DNA of 35,372 nt from Bacillota bacterium (GCA_012521185.1 JAAYMV010000063.1:1-35372), one strand, 5' to 3'. Numbered from the stretch's first letter, positions 1 to 8,651 are shown. Program-made: numbers and translations. Notes: generated by a model not told the origin, from the sequence alone.

Positions 1-680
1 CAGTTGCCAATTCAGATGCTTTATTAGTTGTAGATGCTGTTAGCTCTTTAGGGGGCAGTTATTTAGAAACTGATGCTTGGGGAATAGATATAGTATGTAC
101 AGCTTCACAAAAATGTTTATTAACACCACCAGGATTAGCATTTATTAGTGTTTCTGAACGTGCTAAAGAACGGATGAAAGAAATTAAGTCACCACGCTTT
201 TATTTTAATTTATTAACTTATGAAGAGATGTTATTAAAAGGACAGCCGCCTTACACACCAAATCTTTCTAACTTCTTCGCGATTGAAGAAGCCCTTGACT
301 TAATAGAAGCTGAAGGCTTAGATAATATTATTGCTCGCCATTATTTACTTCGTGATATGATCCGAGCAGGTATTCAGGCGTTAGGCTTGAAGTTATTAGT
401 AGAGGAGCGTTGGGCTTCGACTACTGTTACAGCGGTAGTGCCAGAAATAGATAATATTGGTGATTTTCTCAAAAACCTCTACTTTAACTATGGAGTTGAG
501 TTAGCTGGTGGCCAGGGTAAATTAGCTACTACAACATTCCGGATTGGTCACATGGGTTATGCTACACCATTAGATATGTTAACAACATTAGCTGCAATCG
601 AAGCAAGTTTAGGCAAGTTTGGCGTGGCTACTGCTGCGGCAGAACAAGTATGGGTTGAAGCAATGAATAAGAATCGCTAG
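1..680 (+). CDS. Class V (alanine-glyoxylate/serine-pyruvate type) aminotransferase, 5' partial
   Basis: The reading frame is open from base 3 to the stop at 678-680, so the N-terminal part lies left of the window. The visible part holds the family landmarks: the cofactor-binding Asp in DAVSSLGG and the Schiff-base lysine in SQKCLLTPPGLAF (Lys codon 111-113), followed by the small C-terminal domain with FRIGHMGY. This is a PLP enzyme of fold type I that moves an amino group between a small amino acid and a 2-oxo acid such as glyoxylate or pyruvate. Homologues in Bacillota often sit beside serA, but the upstream gene is not visible. Substrate cannot be told from this fragment. The ATG at 174 is internal, since the catalytic lysine is encoded before it. 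A strong Shine-Dalgarno for the next gene overlaps the stop codon, so the two are probably cotranscribed. Confidence 0.9.
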   Translation, partial: VANSDALLVVDAVSSLGGSYLETDAWGIDIVCTASQKCLLTPPGLAFISVSERAKERMKEIKSPRFYFNLLTYEEMLLKGQPPYTPNLSNFFAIEEALDLIEAEGLDNIIARHYLLRDMIRAGIQALGLKLLVEERWASTTVTAVVPEIDNIGDFLKNLYFNYGVELAGGQGKLATTTFRIGHMGYATPLDMLTTLAAIEASLGKFGVATAAAEQVWVEAMNKNR

Positions 681-690
681 GAGGATATCC

Positions 691-1350
691 GTGAAAGCAG
701 TACTTTTTGATTTGGACGGCACTTTGTTGGAGACTAGTTTCGACACTTTGCTACATGAATACTTTAACGGTATTTCATTACATTTTGAGCAATGGATTGC
801 CCCTGAAGTGTTTATCAAACAATTATTAGCTTCCACAGATGTGATGTTGGCTAATGAGGATCTGGAGCGAACAAATATTCAGGTTTTTAGCGAAGACTTT
901 TTCTGCAACACTAATTTGGATCCTAAATTGATTGCCGAATTTGATCGCTATTACCATGAAGAATTTCCTAAACTGTCATATTTGGCCAAAGCAAATCCAA
1001 TAGCTCGAGAAATTGTCGAATTAGCCTTTGCTAAGAACTTAAAGGTAGTAATAGCCACTAATCCATTGTTCCCAGAGATAGCCATAGTGGAGCGGTTGAA
1101 GTGGGCGAACATTGCTGATTTTCCGTATGATTTAATCACTAGTGCCGACAATATGCATGCTTGTAAACCTAACCTACGCTATTTTGAAGAAATCTGTGAG
1201 AAAATTGCAGTTGATCCTAAAGATTGCTTGATGATAGGTGATGATCCTGTAAATGATGGTTCAGCAGAAGAAATAGGGATTGAAACTATTATTTTAGATG
1301 AGGAGCTAACATTAGCTGATATAAAAGAGATGTTAGCTCAAAGGAGTTAA
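691..1350 (+). CDS. HAD-superfamily hydrolase
   Basis: This 219-residue cytoplasmic protein has the four HAD motifs in order: DLDGTLLET near the N-terminus (nucleophile Asp7, acid Asp9), a Thr at the end of the VVIATN strand, the Lys in ACKPNLRYF, and the acidic MIGDDPVNDG motif. An inserted helical cap lies between motifs I and II, as in the phosphoglycolate phosphatase/haloacid dehalogenase subgroup. It is likely a small-molecule phosphatase; the substrate cannot be read from sequence. The start is GTG at 691, with TAGGAGGAT (678-686) as ribosome binding site overlapping the upstream stop. Only five bases separate it from cdaA, and the AAGGAG for cdaA lies inside its last codons, so it is part of the same operon. 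Confidence 0.85.
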   Translation: MKAVLFDLDGTLLETSFDTLLHEYFNGISLHFEQWIAPEVFIKQLLASTDVMLANEDLERTNIQVFSEDFFCNTNLDPKLIAEFDRYYHEEFPKLSYLAKANPIAREIVELAFAKNLKVVIATNPLFPEIAIVERLKWANIADFPYDLITSADNMHACKPNLRYFEEICEKIAVDPKDCLMIGDDPVNDGSAEEIGIETIILDEELTLADIKEMLAQRS

Positions 1351-1355
1351 CATAG

Positions 1356-2132
1356 GTGAGGTTTTCTGTTCTTGATGTAATAGATATTTTTATTGTTGCT
1401 TATGTGCTTTATAAGTTGATGAATGTTATTCGCGGCACCCGTGCTACTACTTTGATTAAAGGTCTGGCAGTTATTTTTGTGGCCAATGTAGTAGCACGGG
1501 CATTGGCATTTCAGACAGTCAGTTGGTTATTGGAAAAAGTGATAACCGCCATTTTCGTAGCTTTGCCAGTAGTTTTTTATCCAGAACTCCGTCGTGCTCT
1601 AGAGCAAATTGGCCGCGGACAATTATTTGCCAAATTTACCCCGTCACCCAAAGATGAGGCGGAGCACTTGATCAACACAGTAGTTCAGACAGCATTAAGC
1701 TTAAGCAGTCGTAGGATAGGTGCTTTAATTGTAATTGAACGAGAAACAGGCTTGCAAGAATACATAGAAACGGGAATTGCACTTGATGCTTTATTAAGCG
1801 AGGAATTATTGACTAATATTTTTGAACCGAATACTTCTTTACATGATGGTGCAGTGATTATTCGGGATGATCGGATTCAAGCAGCTGCCTGTTTTTTCCC
1901 TTTGACTGAAAGCTACGTAGATAGTCAATTAGGAACTAGACATCGGGCGGCGTTAGGACTTTCGGAACAAACAGATGCCTTAGTTGTTGTGGTATCGGAA
2001 GAAACTGGGGCGATTTCTTTAGCAGTGAGCGGTCAGCTACGACGTTACTTAACAGAGAGCAGATTAACGGAACAGTTACAGGCTTATTTAACTAAGCATG
2101 AGCAGCCCTTTTTGTTTAGGAGGGTTAAATAA
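1356..2132 (+). CDS. cdaA: Membrane-bound diadenylate cyclase CdaA (DacA)
   Basis: CdaA joins two ATP molecules into the second messenger cyclic di-AMP, which controls potassium and osmolyte transport and cell-wall homeostasis. The 258-residue protein has three hydrophobic helices in roughly the first 78 residues and then a DAC domain with the two signature motifs DGA (164-166) and RHR (195-197), both needed for ATP binding and catalysis. Length and layout are normal for the family. The start is GTG at 1356 with AAGGAG at 1341-1346. The stop overlaps the ATG of cdaR by one base (TAATG), indicating translational coupling. The order cdaA-cdaR-glmM is the conserved Bacillota arrangement in which the two downstream products bind and tune the cyclase. 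Confidence 0.95.
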   Translation: MRFSVLDVIDIFIVAYVLYKLMNVIRGTRATTLIKGLAVIFVANVVARALAFQTVSWLLEKVITAIFVALPVVFYPELRRALEQIGRGQLFAKFTPSPKDEAEHLINTVVQTALSLSSRRIGALIVIERETGLQEYIETGIALDALLSEELLTNIFEPNTSLHDGAVIIRDDRIQAAACFFPLTESYVDSQLGTRHRAALGLSEQTDALVVVVSEETGAISLAVSGQLRRYLTESRLTEQLQAYLTKHEQPFLFRRVK

Positions 2133-2956
2133 TGAAATGGCAGCAATTTTGGTCGCAGTTCAAAAGATGGTTTAAGCGGATTATTAAAGATGAAGATTTA
2201 TATTTAAGGTTTTTTGCTTTATTCTTAGCAGTTATTCTATGGTTACTAGCTGGCGGGAATATTCGTGTGGCCTCTAACGAGAAAACATTCACTATTCCAG
2301 TTGAAGTACGTAATATACCAGAAGATTTTGCCTTAACTGAAGAACCAGAACCAGTCAAAATCACTTTACGTAGTCGTTCATCTTGGTTGGCAGTTGCTGA
2401 ACGGGATCTGAAAGCTTTTGTAGATGTGAGGAACGCTATTGAAGGTGAGGGGACATATAGTTTAGATGTGAATGTTCCTACAGGAGCTGATTTGGTAAGT
2501 GTTAATCCTAGATGGATTCAGCTAAAGATGGAGAAGATTTTAGAGAAGGATTTTCCTATTTATATTGCAGCTATTGGACTGGAGCCGGATCAGGCATTCG
2601 AAAGTCAATTACCTTATACAGAGGTAGTGCGAGTTCGAGCAGCTCGCAGTATTATAGACCAGATTCATCAAGTAGTAGTTTATGTCGGCCTTGTTCATGG
2701 TGCTAACCGAATTGAAGGAAATTTTCCTGTCCGGGCTGTAGATCAGAAAGGTACGGTAGTTGAAGGTGTCAGTTTTAATCCAGAGGAAATTTTAGTTGTT
2801 TTACAAGCAGTCACCAAAGAAACACCGCCGTCTCACGAAAAACTATTCTGGGAGGAACCCGAAGAATTAAGTGAAGAAGTACCGATAGAGGAACTAATAG
2901 AGGAACCGACTGAAACAGAGGGTATAAAAGGAAATAAGGAAGTAATCATGATCTAG
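2132..2956 (+). CDS. cdaR: YbbR-domain regulator of CdaA (CdaR)
   Basis: The 274-residue protein begins with a basic, aromatic stretch and one transmembrane helix (LRFFALFLAVILWLL, about residues 26-40), followed by YbbR repeats outside the membrane, each with the FTIPVEVRN or FPIYIAA type of beta-strand start. CdaR homologues contact the membrane part of CdaA and modulate c-di-AMP output. The C-terminal roughly 45 residues are strongly acidic (EEPEELSEEVPIEELIEEP) and look disordered; such a tail may reach into the wall, but that is a guess. AGGAGG at 2119-2124 inside the cdaA end serves as ribosome binding site. It is followed 27 bases later by glmM. Confidence 0.9.
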   Translation: MKWQQFWSQFKRWFKRIIKDEDLYLRFFALFLAVILWLLAGGNIRVASNEKTFTIPVEVRNIPEDFALTEEPEPVKITLRSRSSWLAVAERDLKAFVDVRNAIEGEGTYSLDVNVPTGADLVSVNPRWIQLKMEKILEKDFPIYIAAIGLEPDQAFESQLPYTEVVRVRAARSIIDQIHQVVVYVGLVHGANRIEGNFPVRAVDQKGTVVEGVSFNPEEILVVLQAVTKETPPSHEKLFWEEPEELSEEVPIEELIEEPTETEGIKGNKEVIMI

Positions 2957-2983
2957 ATTGCTCAGAGGAGGATTTTGATATTA

Positions 2984-4321
2984 ATGGACAGACTATTTGG
3001 AACCGACGGGGTTAGGGGAGTGGCTAACCAAGATTTAACTCCTGAGTTGGCTTTTGAGTTAGGGCGGGCAGGCGCAACAGTATTAAGTAAAGAGAAAGAA
3101 AGACCCGTAATTGTACTTGGAAAAGATACTCGAATTTCTGGCTCAATGTTGGAAGCTGCAATGGTTGCCGGAATCACTTCTGTAGGCGCAGATGTTATTT
3201 TATTAGGCGTAGTGCCAACGCCTGCTGTTGCTTATTTAACAAGAAAGTTATCAGCTGATGCTGGTGTGATGATTTCTGCTTCGCATAATCCAGTTGAGGA
3301 TAATGGAATTAAGTTTTTTGCTGGCACAGGCTATAAATTATCAGATGAAACAGAAGATGAAATAGAGGCTTTGCTAAACAGTCAAGATTTACGCCGACCA
3401 ATTGGAGGCCAAGTCGGACGAGTTAGCCAGGCCACTGATGCGGTACAGCTTTATAAAGAGTTTTTATTAAGTACAGTGGACATTGATTTAACTGGATTAC
3501 ATATTGCTCTTGATTGTGCTAATGGGGCGGCCTCAGAAGTAGCTCCAGTAGTTTTTGAAGAATTAGGGGCAAAAGTATCTGTGATTAATCACCAGCCTAA
3601 TGGAATTAATATTAATGCGCAGTGCGGCTCTACCTATCCAGAGCAAATTCAAAAGTTAGTTTTAGAGACTGGTGCCGATCTTGGGATTACTTTAGATGGT
3701 GATGCCGATCGGGTTTTAGCTGTTGATGAATTGGGTAACTTAGTTGATGGTGATCATATTTTAGCGATTTGTGGTCTTTATTTATTGGATAATAATAAGT
3801 TGGCTAATAACAGTGTAGCGGCCACTGTTTATAGTAACGGAGGCTTAAAACAGGTTTTAAAAGAGCATGGCGGCTCATTAGTTTTAACAGCAGCCGGTGA
3901 TCGCTATGTTTTAGAGGCTATGTTAGAAAAAGGCCTAGTTTTAGGCGGTGAGCAATCTGGTCATGTGATCTTTTTAGAACATAATACTACAGGTGATGGG
4001 GTTTTAACCGCGTTACAATTATTAGCTGTTTTACAGGCTAAGGGACAAAAATTATCGGAACTAGCTAAGGTTATGCCAGTTTTTCCACAACTGTTGGTTA
4101 ATGTGCCAGTTGCCAATAAAAATGGCTGGGATCAAAATGCACAAATTAAAGCAGCCATAATGGCCGCAGAAGAAAAATTTGGTGAACAGGGCAGAATATT
4201 TGTGCGTGCTTCCGGTACAGAATCATTAATTCGAGTAATGGGTGAACATCCTAATCAAGATTTACTTGCTGATGTAGTAGAGCAAGTGGCGGAAGTGATC
4301 AAGCAAGAACAAGGAGTTTAA
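2984..4321 (+). CDS. glmM: Phosphoglucosamine mutase GlmM
   Basis: GlmM interconverts glucosamine-6-phosphate and glucosamine-1-phosphate, the step feeding UDP-GlcNAc for peptidoglycan. The protein opens with FGTDGVRG, carries the phosphoserine loop ISASHNP (Ser100), the magnesium loop DGDADR (Asp238, 240, 242), the sugar-binding GGEQSGH and the C-terminal phosphate-binding ASGTESLIRVM. Its 445 residues are standard. I place the start at ATG 2984, giving MDRLFGTDGVRG; the TTG at 2975 in the same frame lies only three bases from the AGAGGAGG (2964-2971) and adds residues not seen in the family. GlmM is known in Bacillus and Listeria-type bacteria to bind CdaA and lower c-di-AMP synthesis, matching its place directly after cdaA-cdaR. 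Confidence 0.96.
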   Translation: MDRLFGTDGVRGVANQDLTPELAFELGRAGATVLSKEKERPVIVLGKDTRISGSMLEAAMVAGITSVGADVILLGVVPTPAVAYLTRKLSADAGVMISASHNPVEDNGIKFFAGTGYKLSDETEDEIEALLNSQDLRRPIGGQVGRVSQATDAVQLYKEFLLSTVDIDLTGLHIALDCANGAASEVAPVVFEELGAKVSVINHQPNGININAQCGSTYPEQIQKLVLETGADLGITLDGDADRVLAVDELGNLVDGDHILAICGLYLLDNNKLANNSVAATVYSNGGLKQVLKEHGGSLVLTAAGDRYVLEAMLEKGLVLGGEQSGHVIFLEHNTTGDGVLTALQLLAVLQAKGQKLSELAKVMPVFPQLLVNVPVANKNGWDQNAQIKAAIMAAEEKFGEQGRIFVRASGTESLIRVMGEHPNQDLLADVVEQVAEVIKQEQGV

Positions 4322-4325
4322 GACC

Positions 4326-4706
4326 ATGGTTCAGGTGGTAAAAGGCTGTGGTGTCGATATAATCGAGATTTACCGCATCGCCCAAGCTTTAGAGAAAGAC
4401 CGTTTTAAAGATAAAATATTTACCAAACACGAGCAAAAGATTCTTCAAGGGAAAGCTGCCCAATCCTGGGCAGCTCGCTTTGCTGCTAAAGAGGCAGTGA
4501 TGAAGGCTCTTGGATCGGGATGGCAGCGGGGAGTAAGTTTTAAACAAATTGAGATTGGGAAGGATCAGTGGGCTAAGCCAATCGTTCAACTATTTGATCG
4601 GGCTCAGGAAATTGCAAATGAACGAGGAATCAACGAAATTCATCTAAGCTTATCTCATAATCGGACGACAGCAATCGCGTATGCAATAGCTGTGGGGGAG
4701 GAGTAA
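4326..4706 (+). CDS. acpS: Holo-[acyl-carrier-protein] synthase AcpS
   Basis: AcpS transfers 4'-phosphopantetheine from CoA to a serine of apo-ACP and so activates fatty-acid synthesis. The 126-residue protein has the two magnesium-binding signatures: GVDIIEI (Asp11) and RFAAKEAVMKALG (Glu56), and ends with the HLSLSHNRTTAIAYAI strand typical of the family. A strong AAGGAG at 4311-4316 precedes ATG 4326. Four bases separate it from glmM and one base from the next gene, so these genes are a tight operon. The acpS-nnr-alr order is common in clostridial and bacillar genomes. Confidence 0.94.
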   Translation: MVQVVKGCGVDIIEIYRIAQALEKDRFKDKIFTKHEQKILQGKAAQSWAARFAAKEAVMKALGSGWQRGVSFKQIEIGKDQWAKPIVQLFDRAQEIANERGINEIHLSLSHNRTTAIAYAIAVGEE

Positions 4707-4707
4707 A

Positions 4708-6240
4708 ATGTTTGTTTTAACTGGAGCGGAAATGCAGGCCATAGATGCCAAAGCGATTGAGGAACTTAAAATTCCTAGCTTAGTGTTAATGGAAAATGCT
4801 GGCGTAGCTGTTGTAAACCAGTTAGAACAAGAATATGGCGATCTGACTGATAAGCGGATCATCATTATGGTAGGTAAAGGTAATAATGGTGGCGATGGTT
4901 TAGTTGTTGCCCGCCATTTATTAAACCGTAAAGTTAAAGTGAAGGTTTATATATTGGGCGAAGAAAAAGAGCTTAGTCCTGAGTGTCGGCAAAACTTAGA
5001 AATATTTTTACGGTTGCAAGGTGAAGTTCATCAAATTACTCAGAGATCGTTAGCGAAGTTAAAAGTGACACTGAATTTACAAGATTTGATTATTGATGCT
5101 TTGTATGGTACTGGCTTTTCAGGTCAGCCAAAAGGAATAGCAGCAGAAATTTTTAATTTAGTGAATAACTGTCGGACTCCGGTGGTATCCGTTGATTTAC
5201 CTTCTGGTTTAAATGCTACTACTGGAATGGTTGAAGGAAGTGCTATTCGAGCAGACTTAACAGTGGCCTTAGGCTTTTTAAAAACTGGTTTATTATTATA
5301 CCCAGGACGAGAATATTGTGGTAAAATAAAACTAGTGGACATTGGTATCCCACATAGTCTTGCTAGACACATTAAACGTTATCAGACGACTGAGCGAGTT
5401 TTAGATTTATTACCTAGTCGACCAGCGTGGGGTCATAAGGGAACTTTTGGTCATTGTTTAGTGGTGGCTGGCTGTGCTGCTTACGCAGGTGCAGCTTATC
5501 TAACTGCTATGGCCTTGTTACGTACTGGTGCAGGTCTGGTAACGCTAGCTGTTCCACAGAGTATTGCATCACGATACACTCCAAGTGAAATAATCATCCA
5601 TCCTATTCCAGAATTATCTTCCTCCGGTTATTTTGATACTGCAAGTATCGAACCACTACTTAATTTATTACCTGGCAAAGATGTTTTGATACTTGGTCCA
5701 GGTTTAGGTCGTAGCCCTCAGTTAGAACAAGTAGTTCAGTCTCTCATTAACAATTGGCAAGGCCCCTTATTACTAGATGCCGATGGTATTAATAATCTAA
5801 CTGATCGGACTTGCTTAGCAAATATTCCTGTTTCCATTAAACGTCGGTGGGTATTTACACCTCATCCAGGTGAATTAGCTCGGTTAATTGATTCAGAACC
5901 AGCAGCAATAAATCAAAATCGAATTGAGCTTGCTAGTGAAACAGCTCAACAGTTAGGTGTTAATCTGGTTTTAAAAGGGGCACCTACCGTAATTGCTGGA
6001 AATGGCCGGGTTTATTTAAATAGTACTGGTAATGCAGCTTTAGCTACAGCTGGTACAGGAGATGTTCTTTCTGGAATAATTGGGGCTTTGCTTGGTCAAG
6101 GGATGGATCCATATTTAGCAGCAGTTGCTGGTGTCTATATTCATGGTAAGGCAGCTGACCAAATTTTAAAATCTGGTGTTAGCGGTCGGAGTGTAATTGC
6201 CTCTGACCTTTTACAGGTGTTGCCTCAGATTTTACCTTAG
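4708..6240 (+). CDS. nnr: Bifunctional NAD(P)HX epimerase/ADP-dependent NAD(P)HX dehydratase
   Basis: This repair enzyme rescues hydrated NADH and NADPH. The N-terminal half (about residues 1-215) is a YjeF_N epimerase domain with GKGNNGGDGLVVARHL (57-71) and DLPSGLN; the C-terminal half (about 225-510) is a ribokinase-fold dehydratase with GPGLG, LLDADG, TPHPGE and the nucleotide-binding NAALATAGTGDVLSG. The fused form of 510 residues is the usual bacterial Nnr. ATG 4708 follows GGGGGAGGAG (4694-4703), with the acpS stop one base upstream. It is soluble and presumably housekeeping. Confidence 0.93.
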   Translation: MFVLTGAEMQAIDAKAIEELKIPSLVLMENAGVAVVNQLEQEYGDLTDKRIIIMVGKGNNGGDGLVVARHLLNRKVKVKVYILGEEKELSPECRQNLEIFLRLQGEVHQITQRSLAKLKVTLNLQDLIIDALYGTGFSGQPKGIAAEIFNLVNNCRTPVVSVDLPSGLNATTGMVEGSAIRADLTVALGFLKTGLLLYPGREYCGKIKLVDIGIPHSLARHIKRYQTTERVLDLLPSRPAWGHKGTFGHCLVVAGCAAYAGAAYLTAMALLRTGAGLVTLAVPQSIASRYTPSEIIIHPIPELSSSGYFDTASIEPLLNLLPGKDVLILGPGLGRSPQLEQVVQSLINNWQGPLLLDADGINNLTDRTCLANIPVSIKRRWVFTPHPGELARLIDSEPAAINQNRIELASETAQQLGVNLVLKGAPTVIAGNGRVYLNSTGNAALATAGTGDVLSGIIGALLGQGMDPYLAAVAGVYIHGKAADQILKSGVSGRSVIASDLLQVLPQILP

Positions 6241-6288
6241 AAGACAAGCTATTATAAAGAACATGAACTTTTAATTGGAGTGAAAAGA

Positions 6289-7404
6289 ATGCGAGGCATA
6301 GATCGGCCAACTTGGGCTGAGATAGATTTAAATAATGTAGCTCATAATGTCAGGCAGCTGAAGGCGGCTATTGGTGCTGATTGTCAGTTGTTAGCAGTGG
6401 TTAAGGCTAACGCTTATGGTCATGGTGATATTGAAGTCGCTACAACAGCACTAGCTAACGGTGCTTCTTGGTTAGCGGTTACTATGCCAGAAGAAGGACT
6501 TCGCTTACGCAGAGCTGGTATTGCAGCCCCAATTTTGGTTTTAGGCGGTTTAATTAGCTCACAGTTAGAAACATGTGTCGCCAAGGATTTAGTAATTACT
6601 GTTTCTCAATGGGATATAGCCCAGGCCTTATCTAATATTGCAGTTAGATTGCGAAAAAATGCGAGAGTTCATATAAAGATTGATACTGGTATGGGTAGAA
6701 CTGGATTACCGCCTGAACAAGGTTTGAAGTTCATTCAGCAAGTGCGGAATTTACCTGGTATCGAAGTTCAAGGCATTTTTACTCATTTTGCTACTGCAGA
6801 TGAACCTGAAGGAGAATACGTAAAGTTACAATGGCAAAAGTTTTCCTGGCTATTATTAGAGCTTAAGAAGGCAGGTATTCATATTCCCATTAAACATTGT
6901 GCTAATACAGCGGCAACCATGCTGCTACCAGAAACTCATTTGGATTTAGTCCGCGTTGGTCTTGGTTTATATGGGTTATATCCTAGTCATCACCGGCCTT
7001 TGGAATTAAAACCAGCTTTATCTCTGCATAGCAAAGTAGTAGAAGTAAAGCGGGTTCCGGCTGGTACAGGCGTAAGCTATGGTTATAATTATGTGACTTG
7101 GAGAGAAACAACCATTGCTACCTTGCCGATTGGCTATGCTGATGGAATGTCTCGCCTATTAAGTAATAAAGCCCAGGTTTTAATTAATAGCAAACGTTTC
7201 CCTGTTGTTGGAAAAATAACTATGGATTATTGCATGGTGGATGTAGGTGATTGTGCGGTTCAAGTAGGCGATCGAGTTACTTTGATTGGCAGTCAAGGCG
7301 ATCAAAGTATTACTGTGGATCAGTGGGCAGACTGGTTAAATACGATTAGTTATGAGATTACCTGTATGCTAACGGATCGGGTTCACCGTGTTTATCTGAA
7401 ATAG
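6289..7404 (+). CDS. alr: Alanine racemase
   Basis: Alr makes D-alanine for peptidoglycan from L-alanine with PLP. The N-terminal TIM-barrel carries the PLP lysine in AVVKANAYGHG (Lys39) and the barrel strand motifs VHIKIDTGMGRTG and GIFTHFATAD; the C-terminal beta domain holds the second catalytic tyrosine in GVSYGYNY and the substrate-contacting KITMDYCMVD. I start at ATG 6289 (MRGIDRPTWAEIDL), eight bases after GGAG at 6277-6280; the GTG at 6280 in the same frame overlaps that Shine-Dalgarno and is less likely. The length of 371 residues is normal. The gene lies 48 bases after nnr, in the conserved acpS-nnr-alr order. Confidence 0.95.
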   Translation: MRGIDRPTWAEIDLNNVAHNVRQLKAAIGADCQLLAVVKANAYGHGDIEVATTALANGASWLAVTMPEEGLRLRRAGIAAPILVLGGLISSQLETCVAKDLVITVSQWDIAQALSNIAVRLRKNARVHIKIDTGMGRTGLPPEQGLKFIQQVRNLPGIEVQGIFTHFATADEPEGEYVKLQWQKFSWLLLELKKAGIHIPIKHCANTAATMLLPETHLDLVRVGLGLYGLYPSHHRPLELKPALSLHSKVVEVKRVPAGTGVSYGYNYVTWRETTIATLPIGYADGMSRLLSNKAQVLINSKRFPVVGKITMDYCMVDVGDCAVQVGDRVTLIGSQGDQSITVDQWADWLNTISYEITCMLTDRVHRVYLK

Positions 7405-7428
7405 GGCATTATCACCAATAAGAATAAT

Positions 7429-7446
7429 CACCTATTATAGGAGGTG
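7429..7446 (+). promoter_or_regulatory. Possible hairpin covering the Shine-Dalgarno of the DnaD-like gene
   Basis: CACCT (7429-7433) can pair with AGGTG (7442-7446), or CCTAT (7431-7435) with ATAGG (7437-7441). Both pairings hide part of the AGGAGGTG ribosome binding site that precedes GTG 7457. The stem is short, so a regulatory role is only a suggestion. Confidence 0.3.
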
Positions 7447-7456
7447 TTGTTCAAAA

Positions 7457-7876
7457 GTGGAACATCCAGATATGCACGATGTATTACAATTGTATCAAAT
7501 GCAAATTGGGCCACTTTCTGGGGCTCAACGGGAAAAGTTATATCAAGCATATGATGAAGGTATGTCACCATTTGTAATTGGTTGTGCAATTTTAAGGACT
7601 AGTCAAGAACAAAAGCGTCGAAACTTACAGGGTCAACCTAAAAGAATTTCGTTTAATTATTTATGGGGAATTATTCAAGATTGGTTATTACATGGAATAA
7701 CGACGGAGTCAGCCTTTAGAGCCTATTGGCAGGGCCAACAAGGGAATAGTAGCCACCACGCTAAAGGAGGAAAAACTGGTGCGGTTCAAAGTAGTAGACA
7801 AGTGTTTGGCAAAGACTATCAATATACTCAAAGAACGTCAGCAGTGGAAGGATTCTTCTCCTTCGTGGATGATTAG
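7457..7876 (+). CDS. DnaD-like replication-initiation domain protein
   Basis: The 139-residue protein contains a DnaD/DnaB_2-type helical domain: helices QREKLYQAYDEGMSPFVI and then YLWGIIQDWLLHGITT, whose Tyr-x3-Ile-x3-Trp spacing is the known DNA-binding signature of DnaD C-terminal domains, at about residues 69-77. Such proteins recruit the helicase loader at replication origins or restart sites. The downstream neighbour is a DnaI/DnaC-type loader, which supports this role. It is shorter than full DnaD (about 230 residues) and lacks the N-terminal winged-helix domain, resembling the single-domain forms. The start is GTG 7457 after AGGAGGTG (7439-7446). Its last 98 bases overlap the next gene in another frame. 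Confidence 0.72.
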   Translation: MEHPDMHDVLQLYQMQIGPLSGAQREKLYQAYDEGMSPFVIGCAILRTSQEQKRRNLQGQPKRISFNYLWGIIQDWLLHGITTESAFRAYWQGQQGNSSHHAKGGKTGAVQSSRQVFGKDYQYTQRTSAVEGFFSFVDD

Positions 7877-8633
7877 AAACGGTGTTAGACGTTTCTATCC
7901 TGATTCCTTTGGGTTAAAATGTGAAAAGTGTGGACAAGCATATAACAAAATTTATCGTTTACATCCTTTTCCCATGCCGCCTAGTTTTGGTAAAGGTATG
8001 TGGTTAACAACAGATTGCCAATGTGCTATTAAACAACAACAGGAAATCAGAAGTCGGATTGATCAGATTCGAGTTGATACAATCCCTGGACCGGTTTTAC
8101 CAGCTGCTTTACAAAATCATACTTTTAGCAATTTTCGGGTAGAGAGTTTTAATAAAGATGCTTATACTCGCTGTAAACAATTTAGCACTCATTTTTCTAA
8201 AATTACTGATGGACGAGGACTTGTCTTATGCGGTAAATCTGGGCGTGGTAAAACTCATTTAGCCTGTGCAATTATTAATGATTTAAAAGATAAGAATACA
8301 GTAGCCTTTGCCCATATTCCGACACTGTTAGAGAATATTCGTCAAGGACGTGGCGATTTAGAGCGATTATTGACCGTAGATTTGTTGGTGATGGATGATT
8401 TAGGCAGTGAGCGAGAATCAGATTGGGCTTTAGAAAAACTACTAATTATTGTTGATGGTCGCTTAAATGCTTATAAGCCAACAGTGTTTACCACGAATTT
8501 TAATTTGGAGGAACTGGAAGTACGAGTAGGATCCCGCTTAGCTTCACGGATTTTATATAATTCCTTAGACCTTGTAGTGCAGGGTCCAGATTGGCGAGAA
8601 ATTAAGTTTAAAGAAAAAACTATGCAGAAATAA
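7779..8633 (+). CDS. DnaI/DnaC-type helicase loader ATPase
   Basis: This AAA+ ATPase probably loads the replicative helicase. A helical N-terminus is followed by four cysteines resembling the DnaI zinc module (CEKC at 48-51, CQC at 80-82), then Walker A GKSGRGKT (152-159), Walker B LLVMDD (202-207), sensor I TTN (238-240) and the SRL-containing GSRLASRI with the arginine finger region. I keep the GTG start at 7779 because AAAGGAGG lies at 7763-7770, eight bases upstream; ATG 7869 would remove the overlap with the previous gene but has only a distant GAAGGA. Length 284 is normal. A terminator overlaps the stop. The gene could equally be called dnaC or dnaI; I leave the symbol empty. Confidence 0.83.
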   Translation: MRFKVVDKCLAKTINILKERQQWKDSSPSWMIRNGVRRFYPDSFGLKCEKCGQAYNKIYRLHPFPMPPSFGKGMWLTTDCQCAIKQQQEIRSRIDQIRVDTIPGPVLPAALQNHTFSNFRVESFNKDAYTRCKQFSTHFSKITDGRGLVLCGKSGRGKTHLACAIINDLKDKNTVAFAHIPTLLENIRQGRGDLERLLTVDLLVMDDLGSERESDWALEKLLIIVDGRLNAYKPTVFTTNFNLEELEVRVGSRLASRILYNSLDLVVQGPDWREIKFKEKTMQK

Positions 8634-8650
8634 ATCTGCATAGTTTTTTT
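8614..8650. terminator. Bidirectional rho-independent terminator
   Basis: CTATGCAGA (8620-8628) and TCTGCATAG (8635-8643) form a hairpin with a six-base loop, flanked by A6 on the left and T7 on the right. It can end both the plus-strand loader gene, whose stop lies in the loop, and the minus-strand transporter operon that ends at 8652. Confidence 0.9.
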
Positions 8651-8651
8651 A

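Noticed and set aside
174-680. Complete aminotransferase starting at ATG 174
   Set aside because: The frame is open to the left edge and the PLP lysine is encoded upstream of this ATG at 111-113.
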